Assembly: GCA_009823395.1 (NCBI GenBank)
Contig: CM020508.1
Coordinates: 1,025,015 to 1,089,014 of the forward strand
DNA from: Thamnaconus septentrionalis
Lineage: Eukaryota; Chordata; Actinopteri; Tetraodontiformes; Monacanthidae
Length of the DNA: 64,000 nucleotides
Direction of reading: 5' to 3'
Of this stretch, positions 46,086-57,120 are shown piece after piece. The position numbers were made by a program, and so were the translations under genes. Numbering within the stretch: position 1 is the first letter of the stretch; each line of letters opens with the position of its first letter. Under the pieces are notes generated by a model, which did not search any database, was not told the DNA's origin, and saw only the letters and a list, made by a program, of their open reading frames with translations.

Positions 46086-46285
46086 TACACACTGGAACAT
46101 CCACACTGACACTGTTTCCACAGCAACATCCACTTTGACACCGTTCACACTGCAACATCCACACTGACATTGTTTTCACCGCATATCCACAATGACACTA
46201 TTCACACTGCTACATCAATACTGATGCTGGTCACACTACAGCATCCAAGCTGGCACTGTTCTCACTGCATCATCCATACTAACGC
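46086..46285. repeat. 28-30-bp minisatellite, about seven diverged copies
   Basis: Units follow the pattern CACACTGCAACATCCACACT plus GACACTGTT with substitutions. One related unit occurs at 36541-36568 in the related repeat, so copy number differs between family members. Confidence 0.8.
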
Positions 46286-46482
46286 TGCCCGGAAAGGATC
46301 TTTTCAAGGCGGCTCTGCCAGGATATGGACTTGAAATGTCAGCGACGCAGCTTCCTGTTGAGGCTATGTGATATTATTTGCTACAGGAAACATGACTCGG
46401 TTCGAATGTCAACATTAAAAACCTTGCAGCCGCAACGACAAAAGATTTGTGTTGTTTTCGCCCGTCTCCTCACTTCACAGCC

Positions 46483-46543
46483 ATGATGCGATCAGCCAAC
46501 AGGATGCTGCTCTTTTCATCTTTAATCTATTTTCACGTGGGAG
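46483..46543 (+). CDS. Candidate signal-peptide first exon
   Basis: ATG at 46483 opens MMRSANRMLLFSSLIYFHVG, a plausible secretory signal: a short basic start followed by a hydrophobic core. A splice donor GAG|GTGAGA follows at 46544, giving a 61-base exon and a phase-1 intron. Phase-1 splicing just after the signal peptide is common in immunoglobulin-superfamily genes. No downstream Ig exon is visible before transposon sequence starts at 47.08 kb, and the upstream sequence belongs to a dispersed repeat. It may be an orphan fragment or chance. Confidence 0.28.
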
Positions 46544-46761
46544 GTGAGAGTGCAAGGCAACGGGGCTGTTGTGTAAAATTGATTCATATGCCAGTTTATT
46601 TGTTGAACATGGTGGAAAATGTCAGAAGCCGGTGCACTTTTCCTCTCCACTGCCGCAGCCAACGCCACAAACCTGATGTTTATTCTTGAGAAAGTGTTTA
46701 GAGAGGGTTTTTTTTCCTTCCCCGTAAATGTCAAATGTTGCTCCGCGTTATTATTTCTGAA

Positions 46762-46824
46762 GCCTGTGTGTGTGTGTGTGTGTGTATTTGTGTGTGTGCG
46801 TGCGTGCGTGCATGCGTGTGTGTA
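46762..46824. repeat. (GT)n/(GTGC)n microsatellite
   Basis: Mixed GT and GTGCGTGC run; a (CA)n tract follows at 46967-46988. Confidence 0.93.
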
Positions 46825-47080
46825 AAAAGCACCTCAGGCAGCCACAACAGACACTGCACAGTACAAAAACACAAAAAAAGTAATGTTTTTTCAATTCGGG
46901 GAAATCAGAAATCATGCTGTGAACAATCCGCAAAGTATTGTGAAGAGCTTGCTTATAATGCCAGTTACACACACACACACACACACACGCAAACTCACAT
47001 GTCAATTAACCTTCACCAGTGGGACAGAAAACAGAGTTCAGGATGTAAAATTAAAGCAGCCGTAGGTCCAACAGACGTCA

Positions 47081-47250
47081 GTGAGGGGCAGCAGCAGCAG
47101 GGAGGCCTGCGTTATTTCTCTGACGGAGACTTGGCTGGATGAGGCCATCCCTGACATGGAGGTGTGCTTGGATAATTTCAACATCACACGGGTGGACAGG
47201 ACAAAGAGCTTGGGTAAAGAGAGGGCCGGAGGAGTATGTGTGTATATTAA
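47081..47250 (+). pseudogene. L2 LINE endonuclease fragment
   Basis: Plus frame CVISLTETWLDEAIPDMEV, then FNITRVDRTKSLGKERAGG and VCVYIN, the central strands of an apurinic-type endonuclease of L2/Rex-like LINEs (TETWL, RADR and GGG-x-C-x-Y-V-N positions). It stops at the TTAA where piggyBac begins. Confidence 0.78.
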
Positions 47251-47397
47251 CTCTTTAAGTGCCAGAATATTTTCAAGAAAATATTCAATTTTGGTATCAA
47301 GATTTCAAAAGGCTGTGACTTGAAGTTGGTTAGAGATAAAGCCATACTGTAATTGAGAAAAATCTTCAGTATGACCCAAACTTTATGAAAGGAGTAA

Positions 47398-47666
47398 CGC
47401 CCGGTTCACACTGGACGCAGAAGCGCCGCGAAGCGCCTAGCGCTTCAGTTCAGCGCCCAAGTTAATCAATGTAGTGGTTCACACCAGACGCGAACAGGCG
47501 CGCGGCTTGTGCCATTCATGTCAATTGAAGCGGAAGCGCCGCGAAGCGGAGCGCCGACGAAATTCGCGAGCGAGGCTCGAAGTGGTTCACACCAGACGCG
47601 AACAGCTCCGCGACGGTCGACAAGCGCTTCCGCTCAGCTGCTGTCTTCTTTTCACTCCCACTCAAG

Positions 47667-47700
<34 letters not shown>

Positions 47701-47755
47701 TTTTCATCATCGTCCCCCCGGCCCCGTAGCCAGCCCGCTACGTTGCTCATGTTCG

Positions 47756-47792
<37 letters not shown>

Positions 47793-48232
47793 AAATAGAA
47801 AAACGCACTCAGGTGTCCATCTCAAGACCTCTTTCATAATGACCGGCATCTCTAGGACACAGACGTATTTTGATCAAGTCTTCCTCTGTGTTTGTGTGTG
47901 TGTGTGTGTGTGCTCGGCGCATTTGTTTAATCTCTCTCGCACTCTGATACAATGTACTGACAAATATAACATACAAATATGGTGTTTTTATTTTGAAATT
48001 AGTTTATTTTGAAAATTCACCAGATTTTCTCGTTTTTTTAGCGACTTCCTGTACTATTGACGAGGATTGCTCGTGGCTCGCGCACAAAATAGAGCAGATG
48101 CCGAAACGACAAATGCATGGCGCGAGCCGCGCCTGTTCGCGTCTGGTGTGAACTACTACATTGATTAACATGGGCGCCGAATGGAAGCGTTCGGCGCTTC
48201 GCGGCGCTTCCGCGTCCAGTGTGAACCGGGTG
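47398..48232. mobile_element. PIF/Harbinger-like MITE with TAA target duplication
   Basis: Ends CGCCCGGTTCACACTGGACG and, inverted, CACCCGGTTCACACTGGACG, with similarity continuing about 120 bp inward through GAAGCGCCGCGAAGCGCC and TTCACACCAGACGCGAACAG. TAA flanks both sides (47395-47397 and 48233-48235). It is 835 bp, non-coding, with a poly-T run at 47669-47693 and (GT)n at 47759-47791 and 47894-47912. It sits in the 3' UTR of the piggyBac copy. Confidence 0.88.
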
Positions 48233-48334
48233 TAAAGGTTTTTTTTCTTTGTTTTTCTATTTTTTTTTTGTATTTTCTTTTGTTTGTTTTATCGATCAAA
48301 AACTTAATCGATCCAGATGGCATTGCTTGAAGTG

Positions 48335-48800
48335 CTACAGCGTGTGGTATCTCTCGTTGCAAGGCACAGCACACAGACCTACTCCACACTGACTGCACCT
48401 GAACTGTGTTTGGCGACGGCCTTTGGGGCAGCTGCGATCAGAACACACAACACAATCTAGATGATCATCCGTGTTACGGAGCCAGTGTCGTTCCGTGAGC
48501 CTCTGTGGTTTTTCTCCCTGCTTCATTGAAGGCCTTCTTCCTTTTTTGCCTTCCTTCTTGAAGTAGCCCTCAAGCAAAGATGTTATTATGCTTTGAATGA
48601 AGGCCTTCAGTGGTTTGTGTGGACCTAGACTACATCTGGTGTAAATGATGTGGGCGCTGACCACGCTGATGCTGAGAACCGCGTTGAAAATGCGGTTGTA
48701 CCATTTCCGTGATCTGTGTGGAGAGAGGTAAGTTTTCACCCGTTGATCAGCGGTATCTACTCCTCCCATAAAGGTCTTGTAGCTGTCGATGCACTGGTTT
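48335..48800 (-). pseudogene. piggyBac transposase C-terminal part
   Basis: Minus-strand frame reads CIDSYKTFMGGVDTADQR, SRKWYNRIFNAVLSISVVSA, then a C-terminal cysteine-rich finger (CVVCSDRSC, FRCSQCGVGLC, CNERYHTL) before a stop near 48336. GGVD-x-x-DQ lies in the catalytic core of piggyBac transposases and the finger binds the element ends. The upstream catalytic Asp residues are absent because the copy is truncated. In an active element it excises and reinserts DNA at TTAA. Confidence 0.88.
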
Positions 48801-48810
48801 TACAATTTAA

Positions 48811-50262
48811 CGATACCCAGTCACATTTTCTTTTGTGCGGATCCGTTTCTCAGTGCATGCGTTGCCGTGAATGGTAGACAGCAGAGTGACACCATTGCCT
48901 GACTAAAAACTGATGGTTCTGTAATTAACATCTGCACTGAGGAGGTGGTGAGGGCTCTTAAGAGGACCAAAGTGAACACAGCACCTGGACCCCACATGAT
49001 CTGTGGCTGCACTCTGAAGCACTGTGTGGATCAGCTAGGTGCCGTGTTCCAGTTCCTCTTCCAAAGCTCTGTTGCCAGCTCCACAGTTCGCCAGCTGTGG
49101 AAACACTCTACTGTCATCCCCCTCCCCCAAAAAAGCACTGTAAGCACGTTAAACGATCTCAGACCCGTTGCTTTTACTTCACTTGTAATGAAGGCCTTGG
49201 AGATGGTGATAAAAAATGATATCATTACAGCAGTCGACTTTCAGCTGGACCCACTCAAAATTGCATACCGGGCAGGGAGAGGGGTGGACAATGCAAAAGC
49301 CTTTATTCTGGACACCATGCACAAACATCTTGAAACCCCAAACACGACAGACAGGTTGCTGTTCGCTGACTTCTCCTCTGCATTTAACACCTTGCAGCCA
49401 CATATTCTAGCTGAAAGACTCACTACTCGCTTCCATTTTAAGGACAGTCCCATCCTGTGGATCCTGGATTTTCTAACCAACAGGCCGCAGAGACTGCTGG
49501 TTAACAACATTTATTCTAATCCCACTTACACTTCAACTGGTTCACCACAGGGATGCGTTCTCTCCCCTCTCCTGTTCACACACCGATGAGTGCAGGTCCA
49601 CCGACCACATCTGCCATCTGGTCAAGTTTACAGATGACATGGCCCTCCTGTCCCTTCTGTCAGGCTCCTTCCACCACCATTGGTTGTCTCTCAGTGACTT
49701 TGTGGACTGGTGTGATAGATCATGTCTGGAGGTTAATGTGATCAAAACTCAAGAGATGATTGTAACCTTCTCAAAAAGACAGAGGGAGATGGCTGAGGCT
49801 GTAGTGACCTGTAGTGACCACCACCATGGGGAGCCAGTGGAAATAGTTGAGAGGTGCAAGTACCTGGGCACAATGTTTGATCACCAGCTGAAGTTCAACC
49901 ACAACACCAAAGTGATTCTCAAAAAGTGCCGCCAACGGCAGTACTTTCTGAGGAAACTGAACTGCTTCGGGGTAAGTAAAAACATCCTCACGTTTTACTA
50001 TTCCTCCACTCCATCTCAATCCAAGGCAGAAACCGGCTGTCTGGTGTGGTGACTCTCTGCTCTAGGATCACCGGCCTCCCTCTGAGATCCCTTTCCACCA
50101 TCTGTGATCAATGGACCTTGAGGAAGGCCACCATGATTCTTCAGGACCCACCCCATCCGCTCTTCTCCTCATTTGGAAATTTTGCTGCAAATCTGTGGAG
50201 TTCCACACCAAAGAGTCAGAACCGGCATGTAGCTGCTGATCGGCAGCAGGCCAATGAAACAC
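48811..50262 (+). pseudogene. L2 LINE reverse transcriptase and C-terminus
   Basis: Plus-strand blocks in order: VVRALKRTKVNTAPGPHMI, LRPVAFTSLVMKALEMVI, DPLKIAYRAGRGVDNA, LLFADFSSAFNTLQPHILA (motif A), WILDFLTNRPQRLLVN, STGSPQGCVLSPLLF (motif B), then in other frames FTDDMALLSLL (motif C, usually YADD or YTDD), FVDWCDRSCLEVNVIKTQEM, KYLGTMFDHQLKFNHNT and the C-terminal LRKATMILQDPPHPL and RQQANETQK. Frame changes near 49590 and 50050 and stops show it is inactive. Confidence 0.87.
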
Positions 50263-50349
50263 AAAAAAACATTTATTTTTCTTTTACCGTTTTAATGATA
50301 CATGGTTTGATTGGTGGTAATTCAGGTACTCGCAACATCTTTATACACA

Positions 50350-50476
50350 CATATAAATATCCACACACACACACACATATACACTTCTTTTAAATTGATT
50401 ATTGGATTTTGTGTATACAGTGTGATTAATCGTGATTAATCATGGAAATCATGCGATTAAAACTTGTAATCGTATG

Positions 50477-50510
<34 letters not shown>

Positions 50511-50600
50511 TATATGTATATATGTATATATACATATATATGTGTATATATATATGTAAATATGTGTATATATATATATGTATGTATATATATATATATA
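50350..50600. repeat. (CA)n then imperfect (TATG)n/(TA)n
   Basis: CACACA at 50362-50378; TATA/TATG repeats at 50474-50600, the latter splitting hAT end sequence from the GGGGGGTGTCATTTTGCG block. Confidence 0.93.
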
Positions 50601-50733
50601 TGGGGGGTGTCATTTTGCGCGAAATGACAAATTTAAATATATTCAAATGAGTCTGGCGCAGCCCTGTGGCTACCTGCACCTCGGTGCATTTTCCGCTGCT
50701 TTTCATGTTAACGTCCGCCCTGTGGATAGGACG
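50390..50733. repeat. Duplicated segment C, left copy
   Basis: TTAAATTGATTATTGG through a TA repeat to CCTGTGGATAGGACGC. The same sequence, with a longer TA tract, is at 51987-52442. The unit consists of the right end of the outer hAT element plus its right flank. Confidence 0.88.
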
Positions 50734-50841
50734 CTGGGCAAGTTAACGCGTTATTATCTTGTTAACTCATTTATTTATAACGCCGACAATTATTTTATCG
50801 CGCATTAACGCATGTTGCTCACGTGCTGTAGGAGCCATGAG

Positions 50842-51616
50842 TAGGGATGGGCGATATATCGGCGTTTGCGTTATATCGTCATAAAATTCACCGCGGTAAG
50901 AATATGTCATCTCACGGTAATAACGATAAACCCGTGCTGATGACGGAATTACGTGCGCAATGCACTTGCTGCTGGCAGCCGGCAGCTCATGTGTCGCAAC
51001 AACAAGCACGGGGCTGATAGCGTGCCCACCGTGCTCGAGAATCGATTGTGGATTGTGTGCAAAGTGAAAATAAACACCACGGAAACGATTTGCAAACATC
51101 CTGTTTTACTTTTAATTTATTTTCTTTTGGGTCGGCGGACCGGGACGTTGAGGCAGGAAACGCAAAAATGTTAGCGAACTTTTACTGGCACAACTCCGAG
51201 TCAATTTTAGCATGGACTTTTTCAGGCTTTGTGTTCTAAAGTTACTTGAAGCAGATGTTGAACTCTGTCGTTTATCCACACGGTCTTTTCAAGAGCGACC
51301 TTTCTTTCCATTCTCTGTGGCGCTTGTTTTTAGCGAGCTACTGCTTCTGCAAACACGGCGTACTACATTGTTTTCAGTCGTTTCCAGCCGCGTATCCATG
51401 TAAGCAGGATTTATTTTTATTTTATTTATTATTTATTTATTTATTTTAATACGCGTTTTTCTTCGAGTGCGGTTTCAAATATATGCAGTTTCAAAAAAAA
51501 AATCCCAAAACATGGATTTGAATTGTTTTAGATTTTTTATCGTCACTTTTATCATTATCACAATAAATGCCAGAAATTATTGTGATAAAACTTTTAATCC
51601 ATATCACCCATCCCTA
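50842..51616. mobile_element. Nested hAT element with 8-bp target duplication
   Basis: Starts TAGGGATGGGCGATAT, ends ATATCACCCATCCCTA (inverted TAGGGATGGGTGATAT). Flanks are GCCATGAG (50834-50841) and GCCGTGAG (51617-51624), an 8-bp target duplication with one change. It is 775 bp, with only short unassigned frames, so it is non-autonomous. Confidence 0.88.
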
Positions 51617-51986
51617 GCCGTGAGTTTCTAATGTTTATATTTGTGAGCGCACTTCTTTAACATCTGGGTAGGGTGTGTGTGTGTCACTGTGGGGTGTAGC
51701 CACAACGCTATTTAATGACATTCACCTGTGCGCCTCGGATGGCTTGGTGTGGTGGGGTGAGTGTCGGAGGTCATTGTGATAAAGAATAAAACTGGATTTA
51801 TTTTTGCATGCGCGTCAACAATTACTCCTTCGGTTAGCCCACCGCGGCTTATTTATTTATCGATCGCCAGTTAGCCGCAATACGTGCTTTTATTTTTTAA
51901 AAGTGCGTTGCTGGCTTCTGCGAAACCAGAAAAGATAAGACTTCGTTCATATGGTAGAACAATAAAATAAAAGTGCACTATACACA

Positions 51987-52442
<456 letters not shown>

Positions 52443-52668
52443 ACTGTTTTTGGAGCTATTTGCATGGATTTTCTGGCGTAAAAGCCAGGCAATCGCTTTG
52501 TGGATCTGGCCCAATGTGTGCAGAAGTTTAATTCCTTTAGTTTATTCTCTTTAAATTTAACGTCCATTTAACCACCAATTTACCTTCATCCAACCAGCCG
52601 TCAAAGATGAAAAAAAAACCAGCAAATAATCTGTTTTCTACCCAGACTGGATCAGCCCTGACAAACTA

Positions 52669-52760
52669 GGGCTGCACGATTAATCGTTCAAAAAAAAAAT
52701 AAAATTGAGATCTCGATTCATGCTTGCAGCGATCTCATTTCTAAAAATCTGTGATTCTGT
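52669..52760 (+). mobile_element. hAT-like element end (AGGGCTGCACGATTAATCG)
   Basis: Starts TAGGGCTGCACGATTAATCG with an A-run and GAGATCTCGATTCATGC, as in a frequent fish hAT MITE. The right end was not found before the piggyBac sequence. Confidence 0.5.
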
Positions 52761-52989
52761 CTCATCAGCTGCAAGTCAGCGCTTCTATTAAGGTTTTGCA
52801 TGAACAGCTGGATAATTTTAGCAGCTTTGGTACTTCCAATGTATATGTTTTCAGTTTCAACTGCAGCACGACCAAATTGTAATCGGTAATAGTTATGAAC
52901 CATGATTGGATGTTTACACTTTGAATATTAATTACTAATTTTGTTTATCTTTCTTTCTACCGGAAACTTACTGAACAGTGACCCTACAG

Positions 52990-53836
52990 GCAGACACCTG
53001 TGGCTTCAATGTGAGTAGCATTTGTCGGTGTGTTTATATTCAGATTTTGGAGTATAAAGAGAGAGAAAGCCCGCCACAGTCGAGGAGACGAGGAAGTGGT
53101 TGTAGTGGGAGCAGAGAGAAAGAGAGAGAAAGACAGCGAATTTTGCCGAGAATACATCGCCGAGAGGTTTGTTCGTTGACGAAGTACTTCGTCAAGTAAT
53201 GTCTGACTCAGATTCCAAAGAGGAATATTTGCACTCTGACGACGATGTTCAGTCGTCCTGTGAGAGCGAAGTCTGCCGGTGCGTCTTTACGCAGCAGCAG
53301 AGAGTCCATGCGCCACGACAGTCACCAAGCAGCACACGCTTCACCTCAGCGTGGCCGGGGTGTAGTGGGAGTAATCGGCGAATGAGGATGAGGGGACCTG
53401 GTGGGGGAAGCAGGAGTCCTCAAAACACCGCTAATGGTGACGGAGGGCGCGGGGAATTAGTGATCAACGTGGTAGAAGCTGTGGGAGGAAACGCCCAGCC
53501 AGTGCCCGTGGAGGCAGCAGGGATGTTCGTGGTCACCCTGTAAATTACAGTGATGATGGCTGAGTCTGTTTGAGATATGTGGAAAATTATCAAAAGTGGA
53601 TTAAACATTTTGATGAGCCTGTGGGGTATTGTGGAGACATGGATCTGACATACAGACCCCTGACATAATACATAAAACAAACAAACAACCAAAACAAATG
53701 TACTCCTTTCACAAAGTTTGGGTCATGCTGAAGATTTTTCTCAATTACAGTATGGCTTTATCTCAAGCAAATAGCATTTGAAATCTTGATATCAAAATTG
53801 AGTATTTTCTTGAAAAAAATTCTGGCGCTTAAAGGG
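52990..53836 (+). mobile_element. piggyBac copy, internally deleted
   Basis: The right end is exactly at TTAA (53837-53840), reading TCTGGCGCTTAAAGGG before it. The last 150 bp are an inverted match to 47251-47400. The N-terminal transposase start lies at 53199. The region between the acidic N-terminus and the 3' end lacks the catalytic core. The left terminus was not located and its position is approximate. Confidence 0.72.
53199..53543 (+). pseudogene. piggyBac transposase N-terminus, deletion remnant
   Basis: ATG at 53199 starts MSDSDSKEEYLHSDDDVQSS, an acidic Ser/Asp/Glu-rich N-terminus like many vertebrate piggyBac-type transposases, then Arg/Gly-rich sequence (GSNRRMRMRGPGGGSRS) and a stop at 53541. 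The DDD catalytic core and C-terminal finger are missing. Complementary C-terminal sequence of the same family occurs at 48335-48800. Assignment relies on the matching element end downstream. Confidence 0.6.
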
Positions 53837-53840
53837 TTAA

Positions 53841-53893
53841 GTACATAAGTATAGTAACAAAGTTTTTGTCCTTGGTTACTTCCACCTCTGGTT
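53841..53893 (-). mobile_element. hAT-like element end (CAGAGGTGGAAGTAACC)
   Basis: Inverted copy of the terminus at 10562: the complement starts CAGAGGTGGAAGTAACCAAG and continues AACTTTGTTACTATACTTATG. The piggyBac copy was inserted at the TTAA inside this older element. Confidence 0.55.
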
Positions 53894-53975
53894 CTTATTA
53901 TTCGGAGTCAAATTAATATTTGAATTTGATTACTTTACTAAGTAGTCAGATTTGGCAGTTACGACTGCTCCTTTT

Positions 53976-54187
53976 GCACACACACACACACACACACTTG
54001 TCTGCCTCTGCTCCGGCCTCACAGCTACTTACCTTGGTGTCCAGCAGCTGCAGGTGCGGCCGCCGTCATGTATCTCTGTGGTCGACCAGTTTAACCAGCA
54101 GGTCTCCGTTCTGAAGCTCCTCCATCTAGAGTAACACCCCATGGACACACATACCTGGCCAAGAGAACACACACACACACACACACA
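53976..54187. repeat. (CA)n microsatellites flanking the candidate exon
   Basis: CA runs at 53978-53998 and 54168-54187. Confidence 0.93.
54033..54125 (-). pseudogene. Candidate coding exon with in-frame TGA, unknown protein
   Basis: On the minus strand an acceptor-like CTCTAG precedes 54125 and a consensus donor AAG|GTAAGT ends the exon at 54033. The 93 bases are 31 codons, phase 0 at both ends: MEELQNGDLLVKLVDHRDT, a TGA at 54066-54068, then RRPHLQLLDTK. The amino-acid composition and flawless donor look like a real exon. The TGA sits beside CpG sequence and could be a C-to-T nonsense change or a sequencing error. I do not recognise the protein, and no neighbouring exon was found. CA repeats flank it on both sides. 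Confidence 0.35.
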
Positions 54188-54189
54188 GA

Positions 54190-54756
54190 GGTTGGCATCT
54201 GCTGCGCCTTGTCAAAGAGCCGTGGAGTCTTCACAGAAGGGTTTTATGTAATAATGATGTAATAATGAGACTTTAAATGGGATTAACACAATTTAATCTG
54301 AGTCAGTTTTGAAGGAGCCTAAATGCGATGTTGCAGTTGTAGGCTGAAGTTCCTGCATCTGCTTAGTTCTGTGAAGTCATCACAATGAAGACACAGAGCA
54401 GTTTGTTTGTTTGTTTGTGTTAGCAGGGTTTCCCATATATCGCAGGTTTGTATCTTCTGCTTACCCGCAGCAGCGGAATAATGATTCTTTAGGTTTACAG
54501 ACGGACAACTTCGCGTTCTTCCTTAGCCACCTTGGTGATCTTTATTGAAAACAAAAAAATATGCAGCGAACAAATTGACGTTACCTGTCACATGCATAGC
54601 GCAAGAGCACCTCCTACTGGTCTGAACAAAGAGTTACACTCAATCATATATCCATCAACAGTTTGTTATAGATTGACTTGAACGTTTCTTGTTATCACTG
54701 TAATGAGTGTATAGTTAGTTGTTTGTTTTTTTGCATTGTTGTTAGTGCTGCGACAG
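54190..54756. other. No gene recognised
   Basis: Mixed sequence with a TTTG run at 54400-54420; nothing supported. Confidence 0.5.
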
Positions 54757-56112
54757 TCACTACGTTTACAAGCACAGCTTAGTCAAGTTATGCTCAAAAT
54801 TTACTAGACTTCTCTCCTTGTCCGAGTATACCTGCAGCTGTGAAAATTGAACTATTGACAGGCACGTGTCTTCCTGCCCAACACGAGGGGGCAATTTTCC
54901 GGTTAACCTCTTTTGTCGCACAATAACAAAACAACTGGAGCGAGATACAACACCAGTGTTATTGCCATACTTAGTCTTCAATTTAATGGGTTTCCTCACC
55001 GAACAGCTGCAGATGTGTTGCACCACAGTCAAACATACACAACATATTACTGTCTAATTCTACAGGTGAAGCCCACATCTACCAAACTGTATATACTCTT
55101 GTAAGTGAGTGCTATGTAGTAATGACATTAAAAGAGAAAGTATTAGACACGCCAATTTGGGTCAAGCTGGATTTCATTTTACTCAAAAAAAAAAACTCAG
55201 TAGCTACTTACAATATCTATCAGCTGTCTCCTCTGTGAGCCACCGAGACTCACAGCAAGCATGGCTTTCTTCGGGTATTAGTAAATGAAGTCAGCATTCA
55301 GGTGAAATTTTGATTTGGGCTGCCTGAGACAACTACTTTCCCTTGGCTATCATATTTTCTTTACTTTCATTAAAATTGCCAGTAACGTGTATATTTGTCT
55401 TTTTTTTTTTTTTTTGACGATGCGCTGACGGCGACGCAGCAGCTGTTCGGAAAGGAAACCGATGGTGATTTGGAGAGGCAGACAACAATGCTATATGGTG
55501 TTAGAGGGCTAAAACAAAACCATGTCTTTGATTGTACACTTTGCCGTCACCGTCACGACTAACCCGGACCCACACATGGTGCATGCAGGTTTGGAGAACA
55601 GGAGAGGGTTTGTAATTGTAGTTTCTCGAGCTTCAGTAAAAGCAACGAAACTTATCAGCCGAGTCCTTTTATTGTGTTGATAAATAGAAGGAGAAAACAC
55701 AATTTTTCTGAAAGTTTTAAACTCATAAAGAGAGACAATTTCCGAAAAAGACGCGCAGATCATTTGATAAACTTCGTGCACTTGTGAAGGTGTGAGGGTC
55801 AATTTCACTCCAGGTGAGAAGCGCCATTGTTCTGTATGAGCTGGCGAGTTGTGCAGAGTACTGTGCACTTTTTGGAGTACACAAATTAACAAAAAAAATG
55901 TAAAAGCCCTAAGCATTGAAGGAGCTTGTGTCTTCTTTTTTTTTTTTCCATAGGCACACGCCAGCACACGCGGGTGTGGTGCATGTGCACACGGATTGTC
56001 AAGTTAAAGGCATAAGGCGTATTGTAAGCCGTACCCATGGAGGAAGGAGAAATTCAAATACCTATTAATAGTCATAGTCGGAAAAAGGCAATAATTCGGT
56101 TTTTCAACAAAC
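54757..56112. mobile_element. Unclassified DNA-element-like family, large copy 2 (inverted)
   Basis: Inverted relative of 34971-36385: ACTTCTCTCCTTGTCC near the left end, GGGCTGCCTGAGACAACT and CACCGAGACTCACAGC blocks in the middle, and CACTCCAGGTGAGAAGCGCC, GTTCTGTATGAGCTGGCGAG and GGCAATAATTCGGTTTTTCA at the right end all match the complement of that copy in reverse order. It is more decayed and has short, unassigned frames. Confidence 0.65.
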
Positions 56113-56440
56113 CTCTTTTACAACCTCATTTAATCGAGTTTGTGTAGACACAGAGCGACTCTGCCGCCTCCTTCCAGATCTTGAGGAAGTTAGTTTTGAC
56201 AAACAACCACGAGGAGTGAGCGTAGTTACCATATTGACGACTCTGAGCGCAGTCGGCCACACACAAACACATTCAAAGAAATCCAGCGAGAGTCCATCCG
56301 TCCATCCCTCCCCTCTGCTTGCTGAGCAAAGATAGTATTCTATGCAAATTAGCATATGATGTCATCTGGCATCACACACTCAGACACCAGGCAGTAGCGG
56401 CCAGCCAGGGCAGATGGCTGACTCCGCCTCCTGGCTGATG
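56113..56440. other. No gene recognised
   Basis: Balanced sequence with short frames only. Confidence 0.5.
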
Positions 56441-56494
56441 TAGTCACAATAAATTTAGCCAATTTAACTGGAGGAAAGACAAAAAAATTTAAAG

Positions 56495-57120
56495 CTGCAA
56501 GCAGCATTAGCGGGACTGAGCCGCCATGGCCGCCGACACCTGCTGATGCCCCCCCGACACCTGCCGATGCCCCATGACACCTGCCGACCCCTCCCAACGT
56601 CTACCATCCCCTTCAGAATCCTGCTGACACTCCCCAACACCTGCCAACCTCTCCGGACACCTGCCATCCCCTTGTGGACCCCTTCCAACCCCTGCCAAAA
56701 CCTGCCCTTGGGTTTCTCTAGTGTGACTGTCTGATTCGGAGGCCCTGATGAGACAAATGAATGATTTGTCTTTGCTGGAAAACAGTCACACGGATGTGGG
56801 TGGCTGCTTTTGTTTGTGTAGGTGGCACGGTAGAGCCAAGCGGGTTCATTCCTCATGTTTGTGAAATGTTTTTTTAACCAGTCTGGACTTGTGTGTCAAA
56901 TTTGATGAGTTTTGAAGCATGTTTATTGGGTGAATGTGAACTGGAAGAAGTCTTATTAACCCTATGTGGAAGCAAATGATGCAGATATTGCGCTGTTCTG
57001 TTTTGTTGTTTTTTTTGTAAAGCTGTCAAATGTAAATTATAGACCTTAATGTGACAAACTTGTGGGTTTTTGACTGATGTCTGTAGCACCTTCCAATTGG
57101 CAACAGTTTAAACAACAGAA
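56495..57120. repeat. Interspersed repeat starting AAAGCTGCAAGCAGCATTAG, with minisatellite
   Basis: AAAGCTGCAAGCAGCATTAG is a familiar start of a high-copy fish repeat. At 56537-56705 it contains about ten degenerate copies of a CCGACACCTGCC-type unit. Sequence at 56870-57090 (GTGTGTCAAATTTGATGAGT, GTCTGTAGCACCTTCCA) looks like the tail of the same family; a weaker relative may lie at 58150-58330. Confidence 0.5.

Larger units (their letters stand above)
47251..48800 (-). mobile_element. piggyBac copy, 5' truncated, containing a MITE
   Basis: One end lies exactly at TTAA (47247-47250), starting CTCTTTAAGTGCCAGAATAT, which is the inverse of the CTGGCGCTTAAAGGG end at 53836. The transposase C-terminus lies at 48335-48800 on the minus strand, so this is the 3' end of the element. 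The other terminus is lost near 48800. Outside the nested MITE, similarity to the 53.7-kb copy extends about 150 bp from the end. Confidence 0.82.
47070..50300 (+). mobile_element. L2-type LINE, split by DNA transposons
   Basis: Endonuclease sequence at 47081-47250 and reverse transcriptase at 48811-50262 lie on the same strand and in the right order. Between them are a piggyBac copy and a Harbinger-like MITE. The rest of the endonuclease and linker is missing, so a deletion accompanied or followed the insertion. The 3' end lies in AT-rich sequence near 50300. Confidence 0.8.

Noticed and set aside
46395..46410. tRNA B-box-like GGTTCGAAT
   Set aside because: No A box or cloverleaf can be drawn around it. 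The GGTTCGAGTC at 59850 fails in the same way.
54066..54068. TGA read as selenocysteine
   Set aside because: No SECIS element or selenoprotein similarity is visible; a nonsense change or error is simpler.
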